Under the pieces are notes generated by a model. That model ran no database searches. It worked only from the letters and a program-made list of their open reading frames with translations, and was not told the origin of the DNA. Of a stretch of 64,000 nt of DNA, positions 34,785 through 49,176 are shown in pieces. Location of the stretch: positions 124,001-188,000 of the forward strand of contig NZ_JAANCN010000003.1 of assembly GCF_011326735.1 (NCBI RefSeq), written 5' to 3'. The translations under genes were made by a program, and so were the position numbers. This stretch comes from Phycicoccus endophyticus. Lineage in GTDB: Bacteria; Actinomycetota; Actinomycetes; Actinomycetales; Dermatophilaceae. Each line of letters begins with the position of its first letter. The stretch's first letter is position 1.

Positions 34785-35138
34785 ATGGATCGAATGCCGC
34801 TCACCGACGACGAGGCGACCCTCTTCGCCTCGTGGTTCCACGCCCTGTCCGACCCGACGCGCATCCGGATCCTCAACCTCCTCTCGACCACCGGCGACGA
34901 GCTCGGGGTCGGGACGATCGTCGACACCCTGGCCCTGCGCCAGTCGACCGCCTCGCACCACCTCAAGGTGCTCCACGACGTCGGGTTCCTCCGCCGCCGT
35001 CGGCACGGCACCAGCGTGCTCTACCGCGTCAACGCCAACTGCCTCGAGCGCTTCCCCTCCGCTGCCGACCTGGTGATGGGCCGGCTGCGGGTCGACGCGG
35101 CGCCGACGGCCCCCGGGTGGGTCGCCGAACCGGCCTGA
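34785..35138 (+). CDS. ArsR/SmtB-family repressor
   Basis: A 117-residue winged-helix repressor: WFHALSDPTRIRILNLLST, recognition helix QSTASHHLKVLHDVGFLRRRR, then the wing GTSVLYRVN. The metal-binding ELCVCDL motif of classical ArsR is absent (the position reads LGVGTIVDTL), and the only cysteine is in ANCLERFP. It is therefore unclear whether it senses arsenic or another metal. The ATG is taken because a -10 box sits directly before it. It precedes a permease gene by 46 bases. Confidence 0.88.
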   Translation: MDRMPLTDDEATLFASWFHALSDPTRIRILNLLSTTGDELGVGTIVDTLALRQSTASHHLKVLHDVGFLRRRRHGTSVLYRVNANCLERFPSAADLVMGRLRVDAAPTAPGWVAEPA

Positions 35139-35184
35139 CCCGTTCCGCGCCGTCCCCGGGCGCGGGAGCGACGCAAGGAGACCC

Positions 35185-36162
35185 ATGCTCGGTGAGACCT
35201 GGTGGTTCGTCCGGTTCACCCTCGAGGCGGTCCTCGAGCTGCTGCCGTGGTTCCTCGTGGCCATCGTCCTCGGCGTCCTCGTCCAGCACCTCGACCTCGA
35301 CGTCCTCGCCAAGCGGGCGCTGAGCAGGCACGGGGTGCTCGGCGTCGTCCTCTCGGCCGCGGTCGGCGCGCTCAGCCCCTTCTGCTCCTTCACCGTCATC
35401 CCGCTGGTCGCCCGCCTGCTGCGTGCGGGTGTCCCGCTGTCGGTCATCATGGCGTTCTGGGTCGCCTCGCCGGCGATGGACCCGGAGATCTTCGCGCTCT
35501 CCGCGGCCGCGCTCGGCACCGACGTCGCCACGGCGCGGCTGCTCGGGGCCGTCGCCCTGAGCGTCGGGGCCGGGTTCCTCGTGCTCGTCGCCGAACGACG
35601 AGGCCGCTTGCGCGACGTCCTCGTCCGGTCGTCCGAGGGGGCCGCCACCGGGCGGCCACCGCTCACCCCCGGCACCGGCTGCGCCGCCTCCTCTGCGGCA
35701 CCGCCCGACGACGCCCGGCCCTGGCCGGTGGTCCTGCGGACCAACGCCCGCGCCATCGACGGCGGGAGGTTCGCCCGCGACGTGGTCCGCGACCTCACCG
35801 GCCTCGGTCGGTGGCTGCTCCTGGCGGTCCTCGCACAGGCCGTCATCGTCCGTCACGTCCCGCAGGAGTGGGTCACCTCGTCGCTCGGCACGACCGCCTG
35901 GTGGGCCGTGCCGCTCGCCGCCCTCGTCGGGGTGCCTCTCTACCTCAACGGAGTCGGCGCCATCCCCGTGGCGGCCGGCCTGCTCTCCCACGGGATGACC
36001 GCCGGCGCGGCGGTCACCTTCCTCCTGGCCGGCGCCGTCACGACGGTGCCGGCCATGGTCGCGGTCCGCGCCGTCGTGCGCTGGCGGGCCTTCGCCGTCT
36101 ACCTCGGGGTCGGCCTCGTCGGCAGCACCCTCGTCGGCCTCGCGGTCCGGCCGCTGCTGTGA
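35185..36162 (+). CDS. ArsP/DUF318-type permease
   Basis: A 325-residue membrane protein with about eight spans in two halves. The first half contains GALSPFCSFTVIPLVARLLRAG and the second VPLYLNGVGAIPVAAGLLSHG, the paired loops of the DUF318 (UPF0718) permease family. Characterised ArsP members export trivalent organoarsenicals, but other members have unknown substrates. The central cytoplasmic loop (about residues 140-190) is Gly/Ala/Pro-rich. AAGGAG precedes the ATG. Coupling to an ArsR-type repressor suggests efflux of a toxic metal or metalloid compound. Its 3' end overlaps the convergent gene on the other strand by 64 bases. Confidence 0.8.
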   Translation: MLGETWWFVRFTLEAVLELLPWFLVAIVLGVLVQHLDLDVLAKRALSRHGVLGVVLSAAVGALSPFCSFTVIPLVARLLRAGVPLSVIMAFWVASPAMDPEIFALSAAALGTDVATARLLGAVALSVGAGFLVLVAERRGRLRDVLVRSSEGAATGRPPLTPGTGCAASSAAPPDDARPWPVVLRTNARAIDGGRFARDVVRDLTGLGRWLLLAVLAQAVIVRHVPQEWVTSSLGTTAWWAVPLAALVGVPLYLNGVGAIPVAAGLLSHGMTAGAAVTFLLAGAVTTVPAMVAVRAVVRWRAFAVYLGVGLVGSTLVGLAVRPLL

Positions 36163-36617
36163 GCCTCGGCGCGCCGCGGCCGGGGACCAGCCGCCTCAGG
36201 CCACGACGGGGACCGCCACAGCTGTGCGGCGCCGAGGGCGGCGAGCACGCCGGCCCCGAGGCTCATGACCAGGCCCGGGCCGGGCATCCAGCCCTCGAAC
36301 CGGACGAGCGCGTAGAGGTGGAGCACCTGCCACACCGGCAGGGCCACCGCGACGACGGCGAGGACGCCGCCCTGGACGGCGGCGACCCGGCGCGCCGGCA
36401 GCAGGGCCCCGGCGAGCCCGAGCATCGCGGCGTAGGCCACCCACAGCCCCGCGCCGCGCGCACCCGAGACCGTGCCGAGCCCGGTGAGCATCCACGGCAG
36501 GAAGGCCCCGACCAGGGCCATCCCGGACGCGAGCAGCAGCCGTCGCCGGCCCTGCTCCATCCGCTGGCGGCGGCGGGGGCGAGCGGACGGGGCGGTCATC
36601 GGCGACGTCTGGCCCAT
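36099..36617 (-). CDS. Small multi-span membrane protein of unknown function
   Basis: A 172-residue protein with a basic N-terminus (RPRRRQRMEQGRRRLLLASG), four hydrophobic segments (for example GMALVGAFLPWMLTGLG and GGVLAVVAVALPVWQVLHL) and a basic, Pro/Arg-rich tail. No family is recognised. A TACCAT box eight bases before the ATG, with GGGACA 17 bases further up, suggests a leaderless message. The final 64 bases run antisense into the permease gene, so one of the two C-termini may be shorter in related genomes. Confidence 0.6.
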   Translation of the reverse strand: MGQTSPMTAPSARPRRRQRMEQGRRRLLLASGMALVGAFLPWMLTGLGTVSGARGAGLWVAYAAMLGLAGALLPARRVAAVQGGVLAVVAVALPVWQVLHLYALVRFEGWMPGPGLVMSLGAGVLAALGAAQLWRSPSWPEAAGPRPRRAEAHSSGRTARPTRVLPTRPTPR

Positions 36618-36905
36618 GCCCGCCGATGGTAGGGACCCCGTGCCCGGCTGTCCCCGCCGGCCGGGACCACCCCGACGAACGGCCACCCTCGGACGACGAA
36701 CGGTCACCCCGCACGCTCGGGCCCGGTCGCAGGACCGCTCGTCCGCGCCGGACGGCCACTCGTCCCTCCCCCGCCCACCACTCACCGCGTGACCCACGCC
36801 ACAGTCGCCCAGACGGTTGAGAAGTACCTGAGAGAGCCGGTTGGATGGCCGACCACCGCGGGCCGGCGACCGGCCCCGGAGGACTCGCAAGGAGGCGACA
36901 TCCGG

Positions 36906-37180
<275 letters not shown>

Positions 37181-37184
<4 letters not shown>

Positions 37185-38908
37185 GCGACATCCAGACCTG
37201 GACGCTCGTCTTCGTCGTCCTCACCTTCAGCCTGTACATCTACATCGCCTACCGCAGCCGGGTCAGCGACACCGCCGGCTTCTACGTCGCCGGCGGTGGC
37301 ATCCCGGCCCCCGCCAACGGCGCGGCCATCGCCGCGGACTGGATGAGTGCCGCGTCGTTCATCTCGCTCGCCGGCATCGTGGCCTTCGCGGGCAACGGCT
37401 ACGCCGGGTCGGTCTACCTCATGGGGTGGACGGGCGGCTACGTCCTCCTGGCGCTCCTGCTCGCGCCCTACCTGCGCAAGTTCGGCAAGTACACGATCCC
37501 CGACTTCGTCGGCGACCGGTACAACGAGACCGCCCGTCTCGTCGCCGTCGTCGCGGCCATCGTCGTCTCGTTCGTCTACGTCGCGGGCCAGATGGCCGGC
37601 GTCGGGGTGGTCTTCACCCGCTTCCTCAACGTCAACACGACGACCGGGGTCGTCATCGGCATGGCGATCGTGTTCTTCTACGCGGTGCTCGGCGGCATGA
37701 AGGGCATCACCTGGACCCAGGTGACCCAGTACTCCGTGCTCATCGTCGCCTATCTCATCCCCGCGGTCGCGGTCTCCCAGAAGGTCACCGGGGTCCCGCT
37801 GCCGCAGATCGGGTTCGGTCGCATCCTCGAGGAGCTCAACGCCCTGCAGACCGACCTGGGCATCGCGCAGTACACCGAGGCCTTCACCCAGACCTCACGG
37901 GCCAACATGGTGCTCATCACCGCGGCCCTGATGTTCGGCACCGCCGGGCTGCCGCACGTCATCGTGCGCTTCTACACCGCCAAGTCGGTACGGGCGGCGC
38001 GCTTCTCGGCCCTGTGGGCGCTGTTCTTCATCGCGCTGCTCTACACGACCGCGCCGTCGGTGGCCGCCTTCTCCAAGCTGCAGATCTTCAAGGACGTCAG
38101 CGGCACCTCCCTCGCGGACATGCCGAGCTGGTTCACGACGTGGGCCTCGGTCGGGCTGATCACCGGGCCGGCAGCGGCCGACGGCACGATGCCCGCCGTC
38201 GCCGACCTCAACGGCAACGGCGTCATCGACATCACCGGCGCGGCCTCGGACGTCGCCAACGAGGTGACGATCAACAACGACATCATCGTGCTGGCCAGCC
38301 CGGAGATCGGCGGGCTGCCGGCCCCCATCGTCGGCCTCGTCGCGGCCGGGGCCCTGGCCGCGGCGCTCTCGACGGCGTCCGGGCTGCTGCTCGTCATCTC
38401 CTCGTCGGTCGCCAACGACGTGTACTACAAGAAGATCAACCCGCGGGCGAGCGAGAAGCAGCAGCTGCTCGTCGGACGGGTCGCGATGGCCGCGGCGATC
38501 GTCGTCGCCGGCTACCTCGGCATCAACCCGCCCGGGTTCGTCGCCCAGGTCGTGGCCCTCGCCTTCGGGCTCGCCGCCGCCAGCTTCTTCCCGATCCTCG
38601 TCCTGGGGATCTTCTGGAAGCGATGTACGGCCAAGGGCGCCATGTGGGGCATGATCGTCGGCCTGCTGACGACGATGGCCTACATGCTCTGGACGATCGA
38701 CATCTACGGCAACTCCGAGGGCATCTGGGGCATCCCGGAGACCGGGTTCGGCACCGTCGGCATGGTCATCAACTTCGTCGTGACGGTCCTCGTCTCGTTG
38801 GTCACCGAGAAGCCCTCCCCGCAGATGCAGGAGCTCGTCGAGGAGATCCGCTACCCCGGTCGCACCGCGCTCGTCGCGGCGCACGCCGAGGGCACGGACC
38901 TCGGGTGA
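37181..38908 (+). CDS. Sodium:solute symporter family transporter (VC_2705-like, acetate/monocarboxylate type)
   Basis: A 575-residue SSS-family transporter with about 13 membrane helices. Typical segments are FYVAGGGIPAPANGAAIAADWMSAASFI, split here as AGGGIPAPANG and ADWMSAASFISLAG, the sodium-site region, then YTIPDFVGDRYN and GTAGLPHVIVRFYT. It resembles ActP-like acetate permeases of the VC_2705 subgroup, which pair with DUF4212 proteins. An extracellular-type loop at about residues 340-365 has VADLNGNGVIDITGA, an EF-hand-like calcium loop. The substrate is probably a short monocarboxylate. GTG start, coupled to the upstream gene. Confidence 0.88.
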
Positions 38909-38923
38909 CCCGCTCCTGACCGA

Positions 38924-38966
38924 CGGCGCGAGGCCGGCGACCGCACAGGTCGCCGGCCTCGTGCCG
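38924..38966. terminator. Bidirectional terminator between symporter and carboxylase genes
   Basis: A 19-bp inverted repeat with one wobble pair (core GAGGCCGGCGACC and complement) around a 5-base loop fills the 67-bp gap between two convergent genes. Confidence 0.8.
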
Positions 38967-38975
38967 TCCCGCGGG

Positions 38976-44483
<5,508 letters not shown>

Positions 44484-44634
44484 GCGCCCGAGCCTGCCAC
44501 CTGACTTCGGTGACTCGCGAGTAACGCGTCGACCGACGTGGCGCGTGCGCCTCCCCCCGGGCAGCCCGAGCGTCCCGGTGCCGCGCAGCGGACGGCGGGT
44601 GAGCGGCCGGCCCGTCCTCCCTAGGATGTCGAGG

Positions 44635-45573
44635 ATGAGGGTCGCGGTCCTGGACGACTACCAGCACGTCGCCCTGGAGGCGGCCGACTGGTCGGACCTC
44701 GATGCGGACATCGAGGTCTTCCACGAGCCACTCGGGGACGAGGACGCCGTGGTGCGACGGCTGCGCCCCTTCGAGGTCGTCGTCGTCATGCGCGAGCGCA
44801 CCCCGCTGCCGGCCACCGTCCTGCGCCGGCTGCCCACCCTCCGTCTCGTCGTGACCACGGGGGCGGTCAACCGGTCGATCGACCTCGGCGCCGCCCGCGA
44901 GCAGGGGGTGACGGTGTGCGGGACCGAGAGCAGGTCCCGGGCCGCGGAGCTGACCTGGGCGCTCATCCTCGCGGCCACGAGACGGTTGCTCACGGAGGCG
45001 GGGTCGGTGCGTGCCGGGGGCTGGCAGACGACGGTGGGCGGCGACCTCGAGGGTCACACCCTCGGCCTGCTCGGGCTCGGCCGGCTGGGTGCCCGGGTGG
45101 CCGCGGTCGGGCAGGCCTTCGGGATGACGACGCTCGCCTGGAGCGAGAACCTCACCGTGGAGCGGGCCGCCGCCGTCGGCGTGCAGGCGGTCCCCCGCGA
45201 GGAGCTGTTCGCCCGGGCCGACGTGCTGTCGGTCCACCTGGTCCTCAGCGATCGGACCCGAGGCCTGGTCGGGCCGGCCGAGCTGGCCGCGATGAAGCCC
45301 ACCGCGCTGCTCGTCAACACCTCGCGTGGGCCGATCGTGGACGAGGCGGCACTCGTGCACGCGCTGCGCACCGGAGCCATCGGCGCGGCCGCGCTCGACG
45401 TGTTCGACGAGGAGCCGCTGCCGGCGGACCACCCGCTGCGCGGTCTGGACAACGCCCTGCTGACCCCGCACATCGGGTACGTCACCGCCGACACCTATGC
45501 CACCTTCTACCGGGGCGTGGTCGAGGACATCGCGGCGTGGTCCGCCGGTGCGCCGGTGCGTGTGCTCACCTGA
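44635..45573 (+). CDS. D-2-hydroxyacid dehydrogenase family protein
   Basis: A 312-residue NAD-dependent enzyme. The nucleotide-binding GLLGLGRLGARVAAVGQAFG is central; catalytic residues lie in VNTSRGPIVDE (Arg), DVFDEEPLP (Glu) and LTPHIGYVT (His). The family interconverts D-2-hydroxyacids and 2-oxoacids; the substrate here is not deducible. ATG at 44635 lies seven bases after a TAGGAT box, which fits a leaderless transcript; ATG nine bases earlier would add MSR. It converges on the carboxymuconolactone-decarboxylase-like gene across a terminator. Confidence 0.88.
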   Translation: MRVAVLDDYQHVALEAADWSDLDADIEVFHEPLGDEDAVVRRLRPFEVVVVMRERTPLPATVLRRLPTLRLVVTTGAVNRSIDLGAAREQGVTVCGTESRSRAAELTWALILAATRRLLTEAGSVRAGGWQTTVGGDLEGHTLGLLGLGRLGARVAAVGQAFGMTTLAWSENLTVERAAAVGVQAVPREELFARADVLSVHLVLSDRTRGLVGPAELAAMKPTALLVNTSRGPIVDEAALVHALRTGAIGAAALDVFDEEPLPADHPLRGLDNALLTPHIGYVTADTYATFYRGVVEDIAAWSAGAPVRVLT

Positions 45574-45584
45574 GGGCCGCAGGT

Positions 45585-45621
45585 GCGTCGGCCGGGCCCG
45601 TGCTGCGGGCCCGGCCGACGC
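45585..45621. terminator. Bidirectional terminator
   Basis: A perfect 16-bp inverted repeat, GCGTCGGCCGGGCCCG and its complement, around a 5-base loop. It lies between convergent genes and should serve both. Confidence 0.8.
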
Positions 45622-45634
45622 CTCCCGGGCTCGC

Positions 45635-46021
45635 TCAGGAGGCCGCGGCCTCGAACTCCTCGATGGCCTCGCGGGCGATCCGGAACCCGTCGATGCCCGT
45701 GGGTACGCCGGCGTAGATCGAGACCTGGAGGAGCACCTCGCGGACCTCCTCGCGGGTGACGCCGTTGCGCAGCGCACCCATGACGTGCAGCTTGAGCTCG
45801 TGCGGACGGGGCATCGCGGCGAGCATCGCCAGGTTGAGCAGGCTGCGCTCCCGACGGGTCAGGCCCTCGCGGCCCCAGACCTCGCCCCAGCAGTAGGCCG
45901 TGACGAGCTCCTGGAAGGGGCGGTTGAAGTCGTCGGCCGCGGCCATCGAGCGCTCGACGTACTCGTGCCCGACGACCTCCTTGCGGATCTGCAGGCCCTT
46001 GTCGAACGATTCTGTGGTCAT
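45635..46021 (-). CDS. Carboxymuconolactone decarboxylase family protein
   Basis: A 128-residue all-helical protein close in length and sequence to 4-carboxymuconolactone decarboxylase (PcaC): VTAYCWGEVWGREGLTRRERSLLNLAML, split here as AYCWGEVWGREGL and RRERSLLNLAMLAAM, then ELKLHVMGALRNGVTREEV and YAGVPTGIDGFRIA. PcaC works in protocatechuate breakdown, but no other pca gene is adjacent, so the substrate may be a different lactone acid. It lies 14 bases after the GntR gene, as its probable cotranscript. AAGGAAG precedes the ATG. Confidence 0.85.
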   Translation of the reverse strand: MTTESFDKGLQIRKEVVGHEYVERSMAAADDFNRPFQELVTAYCWGEVWGREGLTRRERSLLNLAMLAAMPRPHELKLHVMGALRNGVTREEVREVLLQVSIYAGVPTGIDGFRIAREAIEEFEAAAS

Positions 46022-46035
46022 CGGTGTGGCTTCCT

Positions 46036-46749
46036 TTACGCGTTGAGGACGGTGGGTCCCTCCGCGGCCGGCGCCGTCGCGCGCGTGCGCTCGGCGAAGT
46101 GGCTCGCCAGGAGGGACCCGGACTTCATGAGGTGGGCGTTCATCGCGGCCCGGGCCGCCTCCGGGTCGCCGGCGACGACGGCCTCGAGGATGGCCCCGTG
46201 CCCGTCGATGGTCGACTGCGGCCAGCCGGGGATGGTGCCGTAGAACATGCGGGGGACGTAGCGGGTGAGCAGGCCGAGGACCCAGAGGATCTTCGGTGAG
46301 CGCCCGAGGCGGTTGATCTCCTTGTGGAACCGGTGGTTCAGGCTCTCCAGCGCCTCGGTGTCCCCGCCGGCGGCCGCCTTGGCCAGGTCGGCGTGGATGG
46401 CCTGCAGGTCGGCGACGTCGTCCGGGGTGCAGTTGCGGGCGGCGCGGGCGACGAGCTCGCCGGCCACGAGCGCCTGCACGGTGAACAGGTCCTGGATGTC
46501 CTGGGCAGTGAGGTCCGCGACCTGGAAGCCACGCCGGGGCTGCAGGGTGAGGAAGCCCTCGACCCGCAGCGCCTTGAGCGCCTCCCGCACCGGGGTCGCC
46601 GACATGCCGAGCATCTCGGCGATCAGCTCCGCCCGCACCGACTCCCCGGGAGCCAGCTCACCGGACATGATGAGGGCCCGCAGGTAGTCCGCCGCCTCGT
46701 CACTCAGCTGAGGCCGCTTGGACCAGTGAGCGGTGTCGGGGTTCCCCAC
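46036..46749 (-). CDS. GntR family regulator, FadR/FCD subgroup
   Basis: A 237-residue repressor with the winged-helix ELAPGESVRAELIAEMLGMS and TPVREALKALRVEGFL, then an all-helical FCD ligand domain with metal-binding Asp/His residues (LNHRFHKEINR and STIDGHGAILEAV). FCD proteins usually sense carboxylic acids. The GTG start was preferred because GGGAG lies eight bases upstream. A promoter-like TAAGGT with CGGACC 17 bases up lies just before it; the sequence TGGTCCGAC across the -35 box resembles half of a FadR-type operator. It probably controls the transporter and dehydrogenase operon upstream. Confidence 0.88.
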   Translation of the reverse strand: MGNPDTAHWSKRPQLSDEAADYLRALIMSGELAPGESVRAELIAEMLGMSATPVREALKALRVEGFLTLQPRRGFQVADLTAQDIQDLFTVQALVAGELVARAARNCTPDDVADLQAIHADLAKAAAGGDTEALESLNHRFHKEINRLGRSPKILWVLGLLTRYVPRMFYGTIPGWPQSTIDGHGAILEAVVAGDPEAARAAMNAHLMKSGSLLASHFAERTRATAPAAEGPTVLNA

Positions 46750-46888
46750 TGTCGCTGCTCCCTTCGTCGTCCTCACCTTAGAGTGTGCTCCGATGCTGGT
46801 CCGACGCGTAGCGGGACGCTGCGTGCGCCACCGGGACTCGACCTCGCTCAGCGTGTCACGGGGCTCCCCTCGGGGGACCCCGCGGTGT

Positions 46889-46925
46889 GCTGCCGCCGAC
46901 CGGGCGCGAGGCCCCGTCGGCGGCA
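46889..46925 (-). terminator. Terminator of the transport/dehydrogenase operon
   Basis: An 11-bp perfect stem, CTGCCGCCGAC and complement, with further pairing inside, starts 11 bases after the dehydrogenase stop. A second GGGG/CCCC-rich hairpin follows towards the GntR promoter. Confidence 0.65.
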
Positions 46926-46935
46926 GGGGGCGGCG

Positions 46936-47859
46936 TCACGACGTTCCCGACCCGGCGCGCTGCTCGACCCACCGGTGGATGTCCGTGTGGTCCGCGTCGG
47001 GGGGGAGCTCCTCGAGCGCCCGCCGGTAGAGCTCGACCGTCAGGTCGGCGTGCGGTGCGGCCACGCCGAGGTCCTCCGCGAGGCCTGCCGCGATGCGGAT
47101 GTCCTTGAGCAGGAGGGCCATCGCGAACCCCGAGTCGTAGTTGCCCGGGATGATGTAGCGGGGCCACTTGGTCAGCGTCGACCAGCTGCGCCCGCTGGAC
47201 TCGTTGATGACGTCCATCATCGTCTCCGGCGTGAGCCCGAAGGCCTTGCCGATGGTCATCGCCTCCGCGCTCGCGACGAGGGTGGAGGCCGAGAGCAGGT
47301 TGTTGATCGCCTTGAGCGCGTGACCGGCGCCGATGCCCCCGACGAGCCCGACGTGCGAGCCGATGAGCTCCAGGGCCGGCCGCACCCGCTCGAAGAGCTC
47401 CTCGCTCCCCCCGACCATGACCGCGAGGGTTCCCTCGCGCGCCGCGGGCACCCCGCCGGAGACGGGGGCGTCGACGAGCGGGACGCCGCGCTCGGCGGCG
47501 GCGGCGTGCATCCGCACGGTCTCCCGCGGCTGCGAGGAGCCCATGTCGACCAGGACTGCGTCGTGGCCGGCAGAGGCCATGGCCTCGAGCAGCCCACCGG
47601 CGAGGAGGACCTGCTCGACGACGGCCGAGTTGGGCAGCATGAGGACGACCGCCGCCGCGTCCCGGGCCAGCGCCTCGAGGGACTCGGCCCGGCGGAAGCC
47701 CTCGAGGTCGGCGAGGCCGGCCCCGTGCGCGGCGTCGACGTCGTAGCCGTCGACGCGGAACCCCCCGCCGAGCAGCCGGCGGACCATGGGCTCGCCCATG
47801 TTGCCGAGCCCGACGAAGCCGACGACGTCGCCGGGGGCGAGGCGGTGGGCGTCAGCCAT
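46936..47859 (-). CDS. 3-hydroxyisobutyrate dehydrogenase-like enzyme A
   Basis: A 307-residue beta-hydroxyacid dehydrogenase. The NAD(P) site is VGFVGLGNMGEPMVRRLL, the substrate-binding Ser/Gly loop is VDAPVSGGVPAA, and the catalytic Lys lies in GHALKAINNLLSAST. Family members oxidise 3-hydroxyisobutyrate or reduce tartronate semialdehyde; this one cannot be assigned. It is the last gene of the operon and overlaps the cupin stop by eight bases. A paralogue lies just upstream of the cupin gene. Confidence 0.87.
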   Translation of the reverse strand: MADAHRLAPGDVVGFVGLGNMGEPMVRRLLGGGFRVDGYDVDAAHGAGLADLEGFRRAESLEALARDAAAVVLMLPNSAVVEQVLLAGGLLEAMASAGHDAVLVDMGSSQPRETVRMHAAAAERGVPLVDAPVSGGVPAAREGTLAVMVGGSEELFERVRPALELIGSHVGLVGGIGAGHALKAINNLLSASTLVASAEAMTIGKAFGLTPETMMDVINESSGRSWSTLTKWPRYIIPGNYDSGFAMALLLKDIRIAAGLAEDLGVAAPHADLTVELYRRALEELPPDADHTDIHRWVEQRAGSGTS

Positions 47860-48259
47860 CGGTGCGCCCCTCCCGGACGAAGCGGGCGAACTCCTCGGCG
47901 TCGACCTCGCCGAACCACTCGGTCTGACCGAGGCTCGTCGCGACGTGCGCGAACATCGACTCCTCGGCCGAGCCGTGCCAGTGCTCCTGCCCCGGCGGGG
48001 TCCAGATCGTGTCGCCCTTCTCGACGCTCACCGCGCCGTCCTCGCGGGTGGCGACCCACCCCCGTCCGCTGACCACCTGCAGCAGCTGCCCCCGCTCGTG
48101 CCGGTGCCAGAACGTGCGGCTGCAGGGGGCGAAGTAGACGGTGTTCACCAGGACGCCGTCGGTGGCCGGCATGAGGGGGTCGCCCCACACCGTCCCGGTG
48201 AACGTCGCGGTGCGTGCCTCCGCCCTGGTGGCCTCGTCCCGCGCGTGGATGACCTTCAT
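47852..48259 (-). CDS. Cupin domain protein
   Basis: A 135-residue single cupin. The two metal-binding motifs are visible: TFWHRHERGQLLQVVSGRG (two His and a Glu-like position) and PPGQEHWHGSAEES (His). Such small cupins act as decarboxylases, dioxygenases or isomerases; related sequences are often annotated as carboxymuconolactone-decarboxylase-associated cupins. It lies between two dehydrogenase paralogues with eight- and four-base overlaps, so it must be coupled to them. Confidence 0.82.
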   Translation of the reverse strand: MKVIHARDEATRAEARTATFTGTVWGDPLMPATDGVLVNTVYFAPCSRTFWHRHERGQLLQVVSGRGWVATREDGAVSVEKGDTIWTPPGQEHWHGSAEESMFAHVATSLGQTEWFGEVDAEEFARFVREGRTDG

Positions 48260-49176
48260 CGTGTGCTCTCCTCACTCGTTGCTTGCGACAGGCGGACACC
48301 GTCCGCGAGGTCCCCGAGGGCGTCGACCACCCGGTTGCTGATCTGGTCCGCACGCCCGGTCTGCAGCGCGGTGCCGAAGGCGGCGACCGGCCCCGAGAGG
48401 TGCAGCGAGGGCACCCCGACCCGGCCCACGTGCTCCGCATAGAGCAACAGGTCCTTCATCATCAGCGCCGAGGACAGCCCGCCCTCGAGGTAGTCGCCGG
48501 TGAGGAGGGCCGGGAACCGGTTGAGCGTGGCCCAGTTGGCACCGCTGGAGGCGTTGACCGCCTCGAGGAAGACGTGCAGGTCCAGGCCGCTGCGGGCGGC
48601 CGCGACGAACACCTCGGCGCTCGCCGAGAGGTTGACCGCGTTGAGGAAGTTGTTGAGGATCTTCGCGGCGTGGCCGGCGCCGGGCCGCCCGAGCGGGAAG
48701 ACGGCGCGTGCGATGGCGTCGAAGACCGGCGCGAGCCGGGTGAGGACCTCGTCGTCGGCGGCCGCGCCGACCATGAGGGTCAGGGTGCCCTTGGCCGCCG
48801 CAGCGGCCCCGCCGGAGACGCCGGCGTCGAGGAAGCGGACGCCCTGGCGCCCGAGGTGCTCGTGCAGCGCCACCGTCGTCTCCGGCGCGCTCGTCGTGAG
48901 GTCCACGACGACCGCGCCCTCGGCGAGCCCGCCGGCGAGTCCCTGCGGGCCGCGGACGACGTCCTCGACAGCCCGGCTGTCCGGAAGGGAGAGCAGGACC
49001 ACGTCCACCCCGGTGGCGGCGACCTGCTCGGGGCTCTCGAGCGCCGTCACGGGCAGCGACGCGAGAGCCTCCGCCGAGCGGTCGTAGGCGACCACGTCGA
49101 ACCCCGCGGCGGCGAGGCAGCGGATCATCCGCGAGCCCATGTGGCCCACGCCGACGAACCCGACCGTCGTGCTCAT
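48256..49176 (-). CDS. 3-hydroxyisobutyrate dehydrogenase-like enzyme B
   Basis: A 306-residue paralogue with VGFVGVGHMGSRMIRCLA, LDAGVSGGAAAAAKG and catalytic Lys in GHAAKILNNFLNAVN. It is clearly diverged from enzyme A, so the two probably differ in substrate or direction. Its C-terminal VDALGDLADGVRLSQAT is variable. Both ends overlap the neighbouring genes by four bases. Confidence 0.87.
   Translation of the reverse strand: MSTTVGFVGVGHMGSRMIRCLAAAGFDVVAYDRSAEALASLPVTALESPEQVAATGVDVVLLSLPDSRAVEDVVRGPQGLAGGLAEGAVVVDLTTSAPETTVALHEHLGRQGVRFLDAGVSGGAAAAAKGTLTLMVGAAADDEVLTRLAPVFDAIARAVFPLGRPGAGHAAKILNNFLNAVNLSASAEVFVAAARSGLDLHVFLEAVNASSGANWATLNRFPALLTGDYLEGGLSSALMMKDLLLYAEHVGRVGVPSLHLSGPVAAFGTALQTGRADQISNRVVDALGDLADGVRLSQATSEESTR

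Noticed and set aside
45635-46021. Start of a protocatechuate (pca) pathway cluster
   Set aside because: No pcaG, pcaH, pcaB, pcaD, pcaI or pcaJ is adjacent; only the single PcaC-like protein is present.
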